Shown piece after piece: positions 22,513 to 34,900 of a stretch of 64,000 bases of DNA. Both the position numbers and the translations under genes were made by a program. The stretch covers positions 6,839,653 to 6,903,652 of the forward strand of contig CM043868.1 of the NCBI GenBank assembly GCA_023846275.1, written 5' to 3'. Each line of letters starts with the position of its first letter. Within the stretch, counting starts at the first letter, position 1. The stretch is from Vanilla planifolia. Its lineage: Eukaryota > Streptophyta > Magnoliopsida > Asparagales > Orchidaceae. Under the pieces are notes generated by a model, which did no database searches, had not been told where the DNA came from, and saw nothing but the letters and a program-made list of their open reading frames with translations.

Positions 22513-24699
22513 TGTACCTTTTAGTCATTATATTATTTATTTGATAATAACAAAATTATTATAGTATGCTTATTAATACTTTTGCTAATTATTGATCTTA
22601 GATCATTAATTTAGATCTTACATTTTAAAAATAATTAGATTAATCATGTGAAGAGTTTGATCATGTAACTTAAGGAGATTAATGAAGGTGTTTGGATGTT
22701 AATCGTAATTAGTACCAAGAGAAACATAAGCTTGAGCAACACAAAAAAAAATCTTTATTATCTCTTTATTTTGTTAACTAGCATGTCAAATTTTATAATA
22801 ATTTATTTGAGACACTTAAGATTTACTTAAACCATGCATTTCATCTTGTTTAATGTATATCATATGTCTTAGAATATTATATTCATAGTAAGTTGTACTA
22901 TATGTTAAGGTTAAATCAAATTAGATTTGAAGAGAATAAATTTAGTGAAGTTTGTATTGGCTAAACTAATCTTCTTTATATAATAAATTAATTGCATAAT
23001 ATGATTAGTTAATAGTTGGATTTAATAGAATGTCGATTGAGGGTGACCTCAAGTAATGTAACTATTTTGCATATTTCATATTAATGTGATACACATCATA
23101 CAATATGTTTATTGTTTACTAAAAATGTCTGATTTGAGATTTAGTATTTTTGATTTTTGTACAGTAGAATATTATTTTTATATTAGTATGATATATTCAT
23201 TAAAAGGATTAAACAAAAGATTACACTAAGCAAATTTGTTGTATTTATGTACAAGTATGGTTGTATCATATGCATACATCATATGTGAGTTGATTGTAAT
23301 TATAAAATATGATGATGTTCATCATAATAATATGATTCATTTATCTATTTTATATAGTGTAGGACTTAGTTTGTGAGTATGTTGATTTTAGTTATATGAT
23401 TTAATATCACTTTCTTATATGTACCATATTATTTCACCCCTAGAGCCTAATTTTGGGGCTTAGTCTTATATTGTATAGATTTGTATTATAGTAGTACAAT
23501 TCCTTATCATTCAAATATGATACTTTGTGATTAGTAAAAATGATTTGTCTTAGAATCTAAAGTAGTATACAATTGTGTATTATACAATATTTTCTTAGGA
23601 TTTTAGAATTTAGGTTTTATATAATTTTATTTTAGTTATATTATATAATATCCTCATCATATATGCACAATCTATTTTTGTGAATAAAAATGAACTAGAT
23701 AAATGTAGGAAATTGATTAGACAATGCTATAAATAATGCACTATACTTGTATAATAGTTAGATTATATAATAGAATTAGTTTAAGATGTAGGTAATGACT
23801 AGTTTAACTAACATAGTCATTTGATTGAATTTTAAAGTCATTTGAAAGAATTCTTAGGATCATATAAAAACATCAAAATATGATAAAATATACTAATTAT
23901 TGATTGGAAAATTTATTATGAGAAAACTTGATTGGATTCATCATTTTAAAGAAGAGTAAAAAAGCAAAGTCTTTGCATTTAGTTTGGAGCACTCATCTTA
24001 GCTTTCTTTTTCATCTTTGAGGTAACATATTGTTATTTCAAGTTATATCTATTATATTCTTTGTTATATGAGCATTGAGTTTTATTACATAACTTGTATT
24101 GATTCAAATAGTGTGTCTTTTTCTTAATTATTCATTGGTTATAGAAATTATTGTACTAAGTTTTTTACTTGGTTTGTTTGTCTTATTTTTAGGACTTTTA
24201 CATATTTCTTTTATTAGTTTTTATTAAACTAGTTGTAGACTTTTATTAAGTGAGTTTATTAGCTTATATTAAATCGTTGTGTTATTTTCTTGGTTATCGT
24301 ATGCTTTTATTAAGAGTAAGAGTTGTAGAATTTTATTCAACTAATATTATAGATTTTTAATTAAGCCAATGTTGTAATTTTTTATTAAGTTATTGATGTA
24401 TTCTTTTATTAAACCAATGTTTAGTGAATTTTTTAGTCATTTGGTCTGAGGTGGATGTAGATCTGAGTTTGAATCAAATCATTTGAAACTCTTTGTGCAC
24501 TTTACTTTTACATAATATAACTACTTTTACAAAATCTAATATTTTCTAAACAAGTATTATAAGAGCCATTAAGATTTAAGAAAAGCCTTTCATTAGTTTA
24601 TATTGCCAAACAATTTGAGTTGATTTGAAATTTATTTAAGTTTATAAATTTCATAATTCACCCCCTCTTGTGGACATTAAGCTCCCATAATTTTTAACA
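22513..24699 (+). repeat. 5' LTR of the gag-only Copia element
   Basis: Length 2187 bp. Collinear with 26535-28536: 'agaaacataagcttgagcaa' (about 22720) pairs with 'agaaacataagctcgagtaa' (about 26733), and both end with 'gagctcccataatttttaaca' or its variant. Close to the 3' end it carries 'aattcaccccctcttgtgg', typical of plant Copia LTRs. Rich in 'catatgata'-type motifs. Confidence 0.85.
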
Positions 24700-24701
24700 A
24701 G

Positions 24702-24714
24702 TGACATCAGAGTG
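24702..24714 (+). other. Primer-binding-site-like sequence
   Basis: 'tgacatcagagt' starts two bases after the LTR and matches nine of twelve positions of tggtatcagagc, complementary to the 3' end of plant initiator-methionine tRNA, the normal primer for Copia elements. Confidence 0.6.
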
Positions 24715-24789
24715 AGATTAAATCAAAATAAGCAATTCTTACAAAAAAATCTTATTGATATCTTACAATATAGTTGATGAACATATTTC

Positions 24790-26000
24790 ATTAAGTGTGG
24801 GGACTTTAACTCATTGTCCTCTATTATTTGAAGGAAAATGTTATTCATTTTGAAAAAAAAATTTATGTGTGTTTTTATCAAATCCATTCACATGGAATTA
24901 TGGGATGTTATTGAAAATGATTTTGATTTTCTTTTAAAAAGGTTAGTGATAAGATTTTTAGAAAAGCTTTGAATGAATTTTCAATTAAAGATAAGCATTG
25001 TGTTCAATTGAATTATCAGGATTTAAATGTTATTCATTATGGCTTGTCTAATGTTGTTTTTAAAAAGTTTATAAACCTAGATATTGCTTTTTTATGTTTG
25101 GTATGAGTTGCAAAATTTCTATGAGGACAAGAACATTGATTGCACCTCCAATCATATGGAGAAAAGTACTTTAGATTGTTCTTATTTTATGGACAAAGAT
25201 GAGGACCAAAAGGGCAAAGGAAAAAGAACTATAAAGGCATATTGTCATGAAAGCAAGGAAGTGGGACAACTTTGCTTTCAAAGTCCTATGTTTAAGAAGA
25301 AGAAGAAGAAGAAGGAGAAGAAGAAGAAGCTTAAGAAGAACAAGAAGAAGAAAATAAGGAAACAGGTTACATTGGTTGATTCATCACTATTCTCAAGAAG
25401 AAGAACAAATAAGATGAAGAAGTTGTTCGTCTCATGGTACACCATGATGACTCATCTGGGAGTGAGTAAGATGAGATAAAAAAGAACTCCATAAAGAACT
25501 AAAGAGTAATTTTCTTAAATTATTTAGTGCTTTTGAATAACATATAATTAAACACAAAAGTTTAAAAAGTGCACAAAAAATATTTTAGCTCTTGTGATGA
25601 ATTGAATGAGAAGAATTAGAAATATTTACTTGATTTAAAAAAAACTAAAGTTGAATTAACAAAATGTGTCATTGAGAATACTAGGGATAAAGTTTTGTTT
25701 AATCAATTTAAGAATTTGCATTCTAATTGTACTTCATCTCATCATGTTCATAACAAAGCATCTATTCAAAATTCTAAGTCAATAAATGTTATTGGAACTT
25801 TCCATCATGTTCCATTTCTTGCAATTATTGTTTGATGAAAGATCACATATCTAAAGATAGCAAGAAAAGAATTAATATCGATTATAAGTCTACTTATATA
25901 TGGGTTGCAAAGAATAAAAATGTACCTAAAAATGATGCTTCACTTAATTGTGGATTCACCAAACCCAAATCCTTCAGGGTTCACAAATCTAAATATTAAA
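24790..26000 (+). pseudogene. Copia gag remnant with zinc knuckle
   Basis: Gag (capsid and nucleocapsid) of the element. At about 24810-24945 a + frame reads PLLFEGKCYSF, then SIHMELWDVIEN, matching the Copia capsid opening P.LFDG.NY.FW and W..IE. Next come a degenerate KALNEF... block (24960-25090) and a lysine-rich AAG tract (25287-25361). The zinc knuckle is at 25820-25861: C-N-Y-C-L-M-K-D-H-I-S-K-D-S, that is C-x2-C-x4-H-x4 with the last Cys changed to Ser. It continues with YIWVAKNKNVPKN, as after the knuckle in SIRE-type gag. Stops occur in between. Pol does not follow: only about 520 bp separate gag from the purine tract. Confidence 0.8.
25287..25361 (+). repeat. AAG-rich microsatellite within gag
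   Basis: Near-continuous 'aag' triplets with a few 'gag', 'ctt' and 'aac' interruptions; they encode a lysine run in the open frame 25084-25479. It probably grew by slippage in the basic linker of gag. Confidence 0.85.
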
Positions 26001-26512
26001 TTGAACCTAAATATTAAATTAATTATGTTTGTAAGCATATTTTTCATGTTTTAATTAGGAAGGGGGAGAATTCCTTAAAAGAATGATTATTTAGCTTTAT
26101 TTATTTTTAATACAAGTATTTTATACAATAATTTATGAGAATAAAAGAACATAAATGCCTTAAAGTTTTATTAAAGTGATTACTTTTTATTTATTCTTCA
26201 ACAAGTAAGAAGTTCTTTGATTAGTTTTTAATTATTATTATGAATCCTTAGTCTTATATTATTCATATTTTCAACAAGTGTATAATTGTGTAAAGTCTTT
26301 ATTTACTTATTTTAATTTTTATTATCTTTTGATGTATGATAAAAAAAGGGAGAGTGAAGTAAGAAATGAAAAACATTCATAACATCCTTATGCTTTGTTT
26401 GTTATTTGTTTAAATCACATAAATTAAGTGGGAGCATGAATGTAAGGAGAACATTTGTGTGTTTTTATGATTTAATATCTTTTTATTTTAATATTTGTTC
26501 AATTATTTTGTC

Positions 26513-26533
26513 ATCATAAAAAAGGAGAGATTA
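26513..26533 (+). other. Polypurine tract before the 3' LTR
   Basis: 'cataaaaaaggagagatta' directly precedes the 3' LTR. Plus-strand DNA synthesis starts from such a tract in LTR retrotransposons. The surrounding 'tttgtcatcat...' matches the wording usual for SIRE-like Copia elements. Confidence 0.65.
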
Positions 26534-26534
26534 T

Positions 26535-28536
26535 TGTACTCTTTGATAATTATATCATTTGTTTGATGATAATAAATCATTGTGTTATATTTATTATTAT
26601 TATTATTATTTAAAGTGTTAATTTTAGATCATGCATCTCAAGAGCAATTAAGTTAATCATATGGAGAGCTTGATCAAGTGACTCAAAGAGCTTGATAAAA
26701 ATGTTTTGATGTTAACTGTAACAAACACTAGAAGAAACATAAGCTCGAGTAACACATGAAAAAGATTTTTTTGGATTCTTTTATTTTGGTAATTAGCATG
26801 TCAAAACCTGTAATAATTTATTTGAGATACTTAGAATTTTACTTTAGGTATGCATTTCATCTTTTTTTATATATATTATTTATTTTAGAATATTACATTC
26901 ATAATGAGTTACATCATGTGTTAAAGCTAAATCAAGATAGATTTGAAAAGAGAATGAATTAAATGAAGTTTGCATTGCTCGAACTAATCATATTATATGT
27001 TGAACTAATCATATAGTATGATCAATTAATAGTTGGATTGGATAAAGCATTGATCAATGGTGATCTTGAGTAATACGATTGTTTTACACATTTTATACTA
27101 GTACAAGACACACATTGTATATTACCTTTATCATTTGCTTTAAAGATTTAGTATTCTTGATTTTTATATAATATAATATTACCTTTCGTACTAGTCCGAT
27201 ATATTTATTAAGTGTATTAGACTGAGTGAATTTATTCTCAACTACGATTGTCATATCGTACACATATATCATCATATGAGAAGCTTATTATAGTCATATA
27301 ATACGATACTATTTATCATAATAGTATGATCCATTTATTTGTTTAAAAAAGTTTAGGACTTAGGCTATAAGTATATTTGTTTTGGTCATATGGTATAATA
27401 TCAATTTTGTACATGTATGATACCATTCACTCGATAGCTTGTCTTAGGGACTTAATCATATTTTGGGCAAATTTGCATCATATTAGTGTGATATCTTTAT
27501 CGTATGCATATGATACATATGATTAGTATAAATGAGCTTGTCGTATGACCTAACGTTGTATATGACCACGCGGCATACAACATTTGTTTAAGAGGTTAGA
27601 ATTCAAATTTTGTGTATTTTTATTCTAGTCGCACCATATGCTTTATTTTATATGTACAATCTATTATGCACGATGAAAATGAACTATTGGATATTGGCAA
27701 TTAACTGGACAACATTGTTAGTGGTATATCGTACTCGTAGAATCACTTTTATCATATAGTACGTTTAGTTCATTATGTAAATAATGACTAATCTAATTAG
27801 TTTTTGATATAATCATTTGAGAGAATTTTGCAGTTATTTAGGAGAAGACTTGTTTAGATTCATCATTTTTGAGAAGAGCAAAGCATAAAGTTGTGGCATT
27901 TAGCAAGGACCACTCATTTGAGCCTTCTTTTCATCATTAAGATAAGTTGTGTATTGTTATTTCAAGTTATATCTATCATATTCTCTTTTGCATGAGCAAT
28001 GAGCTTTATTGCAAATCTTGCATTAATTTAAGTGGTGTTCCTCTTAATTATTTATTAGTTATATGAATTATTTTATTGAGTTTTTATTTAATTTTCTTGT
28101 CCCATGTTGAGAGTTTTACTTTTTTATTTAATAAGCTAATTATACACTTTTATTTTATTGTAGGCATTTATTAGCTTTAATTAAACCAATGTTATAAGTT
28201 TTTATTTAGTCAATGTTGTAGGATTTTTTATTAAATTAAAATTATAAGTTTTTATTAAACCAATTTTTTAGTTATTTAGTTAAGGGTGAATGTAGATCCT
28301 AATTTGAATTGTATCACTTGAAATTCTTTATGTGCATTTTATTTGTTCCAAAATACAATTAGTTTTACAAAATCTAACAATATTTTATAAAACAAGTGTT
28401 ATAAAAAATTAATATTTAAGAAAAACAACTTTCATTGTTATGTGATACCAAATAATTTGAGTTAGTTTAAAATTTATTTGTTTGTAAATTAAATAATTTG
28501 ACACTTTTGGACATTGAGCTCCCATAATTTTTAACA
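26535..28536 (+). repeat. 3' LTR of the gag-only Copia element
   Basis: Length 2002 bp, about 185 bp shorter than the 5' LTR, with scattered indels. Begins 'tgtactctttgataatta' and ends 'ataatttttaaca'. Collinear with 22513-24699 over its full length. Confidence 0.85.
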
Positions 28537-29050
28537 ATACTAGTCAATGCATATTGAGTATATATCATTGGTCAATATACTAAAGATATAAGTATAACAA
28601 AGATACCACTTTGTATGATTAGTTTGTAGTTTGTATATAAAACTTTGTATCCTATTGATTCTTTTAGTTATATGACTTTTATCAGACTTCATTATGATTT
28701 AGTACAAGATGCTTATATTTTGACCTTAAATTAATTGTTAAACACATTTTAAAATCATGGAAGACTAATATAACACTAATGCATGCATGAATAGAATGGA
28801 ATTGATGTATGCATTCTTATGTGACCTATGAGTTTAAGAGAGGGGTTTTGATATTCTAACTATTGAAGTAGTAAATGATGAGCTGTGAAAGTTGAGTCAC
28901 CTTCCTAGAGCAATAATGCCTTCATCAATCTTGAATTTTTTTGCATATAGATTGTTACTAGCTTCTTTAATTTTCACTTATTTACAAAAGCTCATAAAAC
29001 ACATTAGTCCTCAAAAGCTTGGTTTTATTTTCATTAAACCTCTTAAGACA
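28537..29050. other. Short spacer, nothing recognised
   Basis: Begins with the right-hand copy of the target-site duplication (28537-28544). No coding frame of note. Confidence 0.4.
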
Positions 29051-29054
29051 TGAG

Positions 29055-29310
29055 ATCAACAAGGTGTACATCTACAAAGTGAACTGCTTGTATAATACTA
29101 ATCCACTTTATTTGATATGGTTCTAATAATAACAAAAGATTAGGTAGTAACTAAAATAACACTATTTGTGTACATCATATTCTAAGTGAAGAAATCAATG
29201 GGAAAGGTTTTGATTTCCAAAGTTGTTCCATTAAGTACTCTTTGTTGAATGAGAATAGTAATAATCTTTCATATAACTATTTTTGTCAGGAATAAACGTA
29301 GGCTTGATTT
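29055..29310 (+). repeat. Dispersed repeat, copy 2
   Basis: Collinear with 13650-13905 (see that entry). This copy has more A and T, as would follow from C-to-T decay. Confidence 0.7.
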
Positions 29311-29529
29311 TAAGCTAAATCACCTAACAATCATTCACATACTCTATAGTTTTCATTTGGTTTTTTATTTCATAATTTTTATAAAAATTTATTATTAAAA
29401 GAAAACTAATATATTCTAAAATTAAATTAAACTTTGCATAAAAATACTTTTAGAGACTTGATTAAGTAATTAAAAAATACTTTAAACTATTTTCTTTAAA
29501 TATTCTTTTAAAAAATATAAATTTTTATT

Positions 29530-31930
29530 CCTAAAAATTTAACCCCTTCTCTTCTTACTAAACTATACTTCAATTAGTATAAGAGTAAAGTCCTTTGCTT
29601 GTGAGAAAAAATTCTATGGGTAATCCATGACTTAAATTAATGCTTCAACAAGTTTTGGTCAAGATTCATTTTCTTATAGGCTACTAGTTTTTGTGATGAT
29701 TATTTTTTATATTAGAAGACTATGATAACTAGTCATTTAAAATAGATTGATAGGAGAAGTGTAAGAATTCATACAAATTTTTTTTGATTTTTCCACTAAG
29801 AAAGATATACAAGATATTTTAGTACCTAAATCTTTTACAAAATGAAATGAAAAACTCAAATTATAATTAAATAATAGAATCATAAATATTTTATGTTGGG
29901 CTTTGAATGCTAGCAAATTTAATATAATCATAAATTTAGAAATAACTTATGAAATTTGGCATAAATTAAAGATAACGTATAAAGGTACCTCCTTAGTTAA
30001 AGAAAATAAAATAAACATGATGCATAACTATAAGTTATTTAAGATGCTTTCTAATGAATCCATTAAAAGCATATTTATAAGATTTACTAATATTACTAAC
30101 AGACTTTACTAGTTTGAGAAAGTTAATTTCTGTGAATGAATAAGTGAATGAGGTTCTTAGAAATTTACCTAAAGAGTATGATCCATTGACCACCTCCATC
30201 AATATAGCTAAAATAATATTTTTATTATGACATTAGATGACTTGATGGATGACTCATGACTAATGATCTAGAAATTGAAAAAAAGAAGAAGAAAAATTAA
30301 TTAAGAAGAATAAAACAAAGAGGATAGAACAAATAATAACATTGAAGATAGATAAAGATATTTCAAAAGAGGTGTTTACTAATGAAGATGATAATTATTT
30401 TAAACTCTGGAGTTTTTTTAAAATTCTTGGTATTGTAAATAGACATAGAAGTAAAAGGTTCAAGAGGAGAGCAAGAAGAAAAGGAGAGATTATTTGTCAT
30501 GAACTAGTAAACTGGAACATATTAGATTAACTTGTTTTGTCATGTAAGAAAGAGTTGGAAAAGAAAAGAATAAGATAAAGATAAGTAAGAATAAGAAGAA
30601 AAAGCACTAAATTTAGCTTGGAGTGATTTAAAAGAAACTAGTACAAATGAAGAGGAAGAAAATAATAAAGGGCTCTTTTGTATGATGGCTAAAGAAGAAG
30701 AAAAAGTGAGTATACTTAAAGTGAGAAAAAGTTAAATTACTCCAATAAAAGATTAGCTAAATAATTAATTTATGTTTGTATTATAACTATAAAATTTTGT
30801 ATAAAAAATATAAAAAATTAAAAGAAGAACATAGAGATTATTTAGGTTGTTATGAATAAATTAGAGATAAGGCCAACACTTATTTAAATAATATGGAAAC
30901 GATTAATGGTAATTGAATGCAAAAAGTTGATGAGCATACATTATTAGTTAAATAATTTAATGATTTTAAATATTTACATTTTATTTGCTTATTTTCAAAT
31001 GTAAAATCAATTAGTAGATAAGATTTTGTTATAAATGCTAAAAGATCTCAAGTTCATAAGTATGTTGATATTTTACATGATTATAATAACAAACTTATAT
31101 GCCATTATAGATACAACTTGATCATACTTCACATGCTTATAAGATTAAAGCTAATATTCATTATAAATTTCTTACTTATGCATGGGCAGTGAAGGCAAAT
31201 AATAGTAGCTCAACTACACCTAAATGCATTAAACCCAAAATGCTTTAGATTCTTAAATCTAACAATTAAAAAAAGAATTATACATGTAAATCTTGATGAA
31301 TCAATTTTAACTAAATAAAATAGTATATGCATAGATGATGAATAAATAGGATTTGAAAAATTAAATTTAGAAGATTCAAATGAAATAAATAAAAAAAAGA
31401 AAGTAATTAAAAAAATCCTAAAATTTAATAGGATCATTCTAAACAACAAGTTATGAGTAAAATTATAGATGGTGTTAGAACTTGATTTTATGATAACCAT
31501 TAAGTTTTTGTAGTAAATTTGAAGCCAACCATAATAAAATACGTGTTAAATAATAAGTTTTGTATAATAATTATAAAAAAGAAATTAAATAAATTTAAAA
31601 ATAATTGTGTGAGTTAATCTTTGAACCGTTAGATAAAAATATAATTAAGATAAAATAAGCTTTAAAAAGAAACTAAATGATTAATTGATTGATAATTACA
31701 CAAAACCTTATGGTGCTGAATAATTTACAAATCTTAAATTGAATTTTTTTTTTAGAGATAATAAAAAAGGGAGAGAAAAGAAATTGAAAAAAGAGATAAG
31801 CTTAAATTAAGAAGCATTAATATTATTATGACATACATGTAAGGGGAGTTTATCATTAATTGTGTTACATATTCTTTTATAAATAGTTTATATTTTTATC
31901 AATTTCATTAAATATTTTATTATTATCAAA
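29530..31930 (+). mobile_element. Second gag-only Copia remnant
   Basis: The LTR end 'aaccccttctcttcttacta' (29541-29560) and 'actatacttcaattagtataagagt' closely follow the usual Copia end and primer site 'caattggtatcagagc'. Gag follows (29640-31330). Then a purine-rich tract 'aataaaaaagggagaga' appears near 31759, and 'tattattatcaaac' near 31919 recalls the cue before SIRE 3' LTRs. No protease, integrase or RT motif appears between gag and that 3' cue. The LTRs themselves could not be delimited. Same plan as 22513-28536. Confidence 0.65.
29640..31330 (+). pseudogene. Copia gag remnant, second element
   Basis: The best-preserved part is the open frame 29903-30112. It includes TYEIWHKLKITYKGTSLVKE, then KINMMHNYKLFKM, NESIKSIFIRFTNI, matching the Copia capsid block EIW..L...HEGT..VKE.KI..L...YE.FKM...E.I..M..RF..I. 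Downstream are a lysine- and glutamate-rich linker (30260-30740), a badly eroded zinc-knuckle region near 31095-31200, and ALNPKCFRFLNLT at about 31215-31260. Numerous stops. The segment after it has no pol similarity. Confidence 0.75.
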
Positions 31931-34900
31931 CAAAGTATCATGATTAAGTGTCTATACAATAAGTGTATAACTAACTTCGGAGCCTAAATTGGGATCAACA
32001 CAAGCTTGTGGACACCCATTAATTTTAAAAAAAAAACTATTAAATAAAAGCTATCACGTTTATATTAACATCACAATTTATTGAATATTTAATATGAATT
32101 AATTTTTTATATTTACTTTAACACTTAATGCATGAAAGACATTAACAATTGAAATTGAGTTATTAATAGCCACTAAAATGTTAACAAAATTTTTTATCAC
32201 TATTATATAATTACTCCCAAGTTCTCTTGTAAATCAAGGAAGGCCTAACCTTCTCTTTACATCAAATTGACCTTTCTTCTTCACTGCTACTGCAACGCTT
32301 AGTTCTCCTCATTTTCCTTGAGATCATCTCTATTCCTTTTGACAACACTCCACTTATCGTTAATACTATAGATGTTGGCCAGCATTGACTTTCTCTATCG
32401 ATATCATTGAGGAAAAATTCCTCTTTCTCTTTTCACACTCATCTTTTTTCTTTCTAGCATGACCAAGCCCAACTCCACTAAACATGCATTGTAGATTTTT
32501 GTGACCCTTTCCTTCTATGCTTCAAAGGTCTCCAAATTCTGAAGGAAAAACCTTGGCTATAGTGGTGGGCCCAAACTCTACACTCCTTCCCTAACTCAGA
32601 CATAAAGGCAGTACTTTACCATGGCTGAATGATGCAGGGGTTGAAGCCATAAGAATGTACCAAATCCATTGCCCCCTACTAGGATTTTGCTTTCCTTAAT
32701 ATCATAAGGAAAGGGATAACAATATCATCTAAAACTAAAAATATTGAGAAAAATTGACTGTTACACTATGTAGATGATCTTTTTTGTCCAAAAGAGCTTT
32801 TTCTTTAAGAGATAACAACACATTAAATTCATACTGTTTAGATAAGTGCTTAAAATTTTAGAAGTTTTTTTATGATTGCTTTAGTTAGTAGTAATTTGCC
32901 CGCCTCTTTCTCTCCTCTCTCCTTAACAAAGAAGGCAAACTAAAGTATTACCTTTAGATAAGCCATATCACACTAACAACTATTTTTTTTTCTTCAGATA
33001 TTATGGAGTAGCAAAGGTGGGATTGTATTAATTTCACAGGCACAAAAGGTTCTGTTTTGCAGGTTGCCTTGTCTTCCCTTTCAGAAAGATGATGAGCTAA
33101 AGTATCACTTTAGATAGCCACAGTACACTATCAACTCTCTTTTATTTTTTTTCTTACAGATCTTAAAGAAACTTTACTCACTTTCATAGAATAGAAAAGT
33201 TGTGGTTTGCATTTAGTTTCATTGGCGCAAAAGCTGCTTATTGTTATCATTAGATCAGCCATTAGGGCAACACAAATAGATATTTGCAGCAAAAGGAAGA
33301 ATTGTTTTTATCTTACAAGTAATGGCTAGAGTACTAGCTGGATCATATTTACTTGGAAGCCAAGGATTTCCATTTTCAGCACTTAAATATTAAGTGGAAC
33401 AAAACAAACTTCATTTGTTAGAATTTCATATATATCGTATTTGCAAAGATCAATTGTTGCTTCATGCTTGTTGTGGACAGCTCACAAAGGTTGCGACTCG
33501 AAAATCTATATTAGAGTCAAAATACATTTGGCATGCTGGTATTGGTATATGATAAGGTCATGCTGTTTTACTATTCTATTGAAAATTATTATTTTGTTAG
33601 CTGTTGGCAATGCTATGGCAAATATTGGAAGTTACAACAAAATGATTGATTGAGAAAGCAAGGTCATTCTCAATTGACTGCTTCTAAAATTGTGGCTGAT
33701 GTTTAGCAATGTTTGAGCTCATTTTGAGGTGCTTAAAAAAGAGGTAGTATTGTTTTGCGCGTTTTTCTTCAATTTAAACTAGAAAAAGAAGACTGAATCT
33801 TATTGGTCAATTTCTTCTTGTTAAAAGGCATGAAATGATCATAGAATTTTTTAGTGACAAAAAAATTAAATTTTGTTTAGTCACTAAATACTATGACTTA
33901 GCAATCAAATTTGTTTGAGTTCTCTTCTGAATGACAATCCTTCAGAATTATGGTTTTACAGTGTTTCACATTTCTCCCAGAGAGAAAGAAGGCGTCTCAA
34001 TTCTTGCAGAAAGAAATGGAAGAAGAGATCACTCATTTTTGTTGCTTTTTTATTGTTCCTACCCCACAAATCATCCAAATCTTCAACTTTGCCTCTTCCT
34101 TCTCATTGTGTCTCCTTGTTTGCTGACGTTTTACATGAAAAAATAAGCGTGTAGAAGGTGGAATCTAACCTATTTTCTTATGGTAATCAACTATGCAAAA
34201 AGATATCATTGGCTCTACAATGTATTTGATCCACAGGAGAATTTTTTCTCATACAACACCAAAGACAATAGAAGAGACTTTTTCATATTTCACCCTTTTT
34301 TTTTACTCAAAGCAGAGGCAAATTTCTTATTGTTTCTCATAAGTATAACTTTCTATAAGTTATGACAAACTTTCTTATTTCGGTGTGGCTGCATTGCATG
34401 CCTAAAGTGCTGTGTAGCTTGTGAATATATTCTAAAGAGACACTTCTTTAAAAATAATTGTTATTGAAAAAAGTAGTGTTCTTTTAATGCTATTTACTTA
34501 GAAGTATGGTACGTGTTATGAAGTCAAAACACAAAGTGCTTTATATTCTATAAATCTTTGTGAAATGGTATTGTTCATAAAAACAATATTGTGTATTACG
34601 TCATAGATGCATACGTGTATTCTCAAAGATAAAAAAATATTACTTCTAATGAATCCTCAAAAAAGCATAGTTTCTTAAAAGTTTACATAGTATGTGTACT
34701 GTTCAAACATAATGTGTATAATTTTATAAATTATTATGAAAATTTATATTCTTGAAATGCAAAACATTTATTTTATAAACAAATAGATACTATATATAAA
34801 GAGAAAGATAGAGAAATGCAAAATAATTTTACTTGCATGCCGTATTATGAAAAATAATTATTTAATGGTGGTTTTACATAGATATTCACAAAAATTATGT

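Larger units (their letters stand above)
22513..28536 (+). mobile_element. Non-autonomous Copia element with 2-kb LTRs and gag only
   Basis: Two long direct repeats (22513-24699 and 26535-28536) enclose 1.8 kb. Both start TGTAC and end AACA, giving the canonical TG...CA ends. The 8-bp string 'atactagt' lies immediately left (22505-22512) and immediately right (28537-28544), a target-site duplication that is longer than the usual 5 bp. Inside are a primer-binding-site-like match (24702-24714), a gag remnant with zinc knuckle, and a purine tract before the 3' LTR (26513-26530, with the cue 'tttgtcatcataaaaaagga' that matches the usual SIRE/Maximus 3' end). There is no protease, integrase or RT. 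The LTRs differ noticeably, so the insertion is old. Confidence 0.85.

Noticed and set aside
25084..25479. 131-codon lysine-rich open frame on the + strand
   Set aside because: The lysine run comes from an AAG microsatellite inside a broken Copia gag; the frame has no independent start context or conserved motif.
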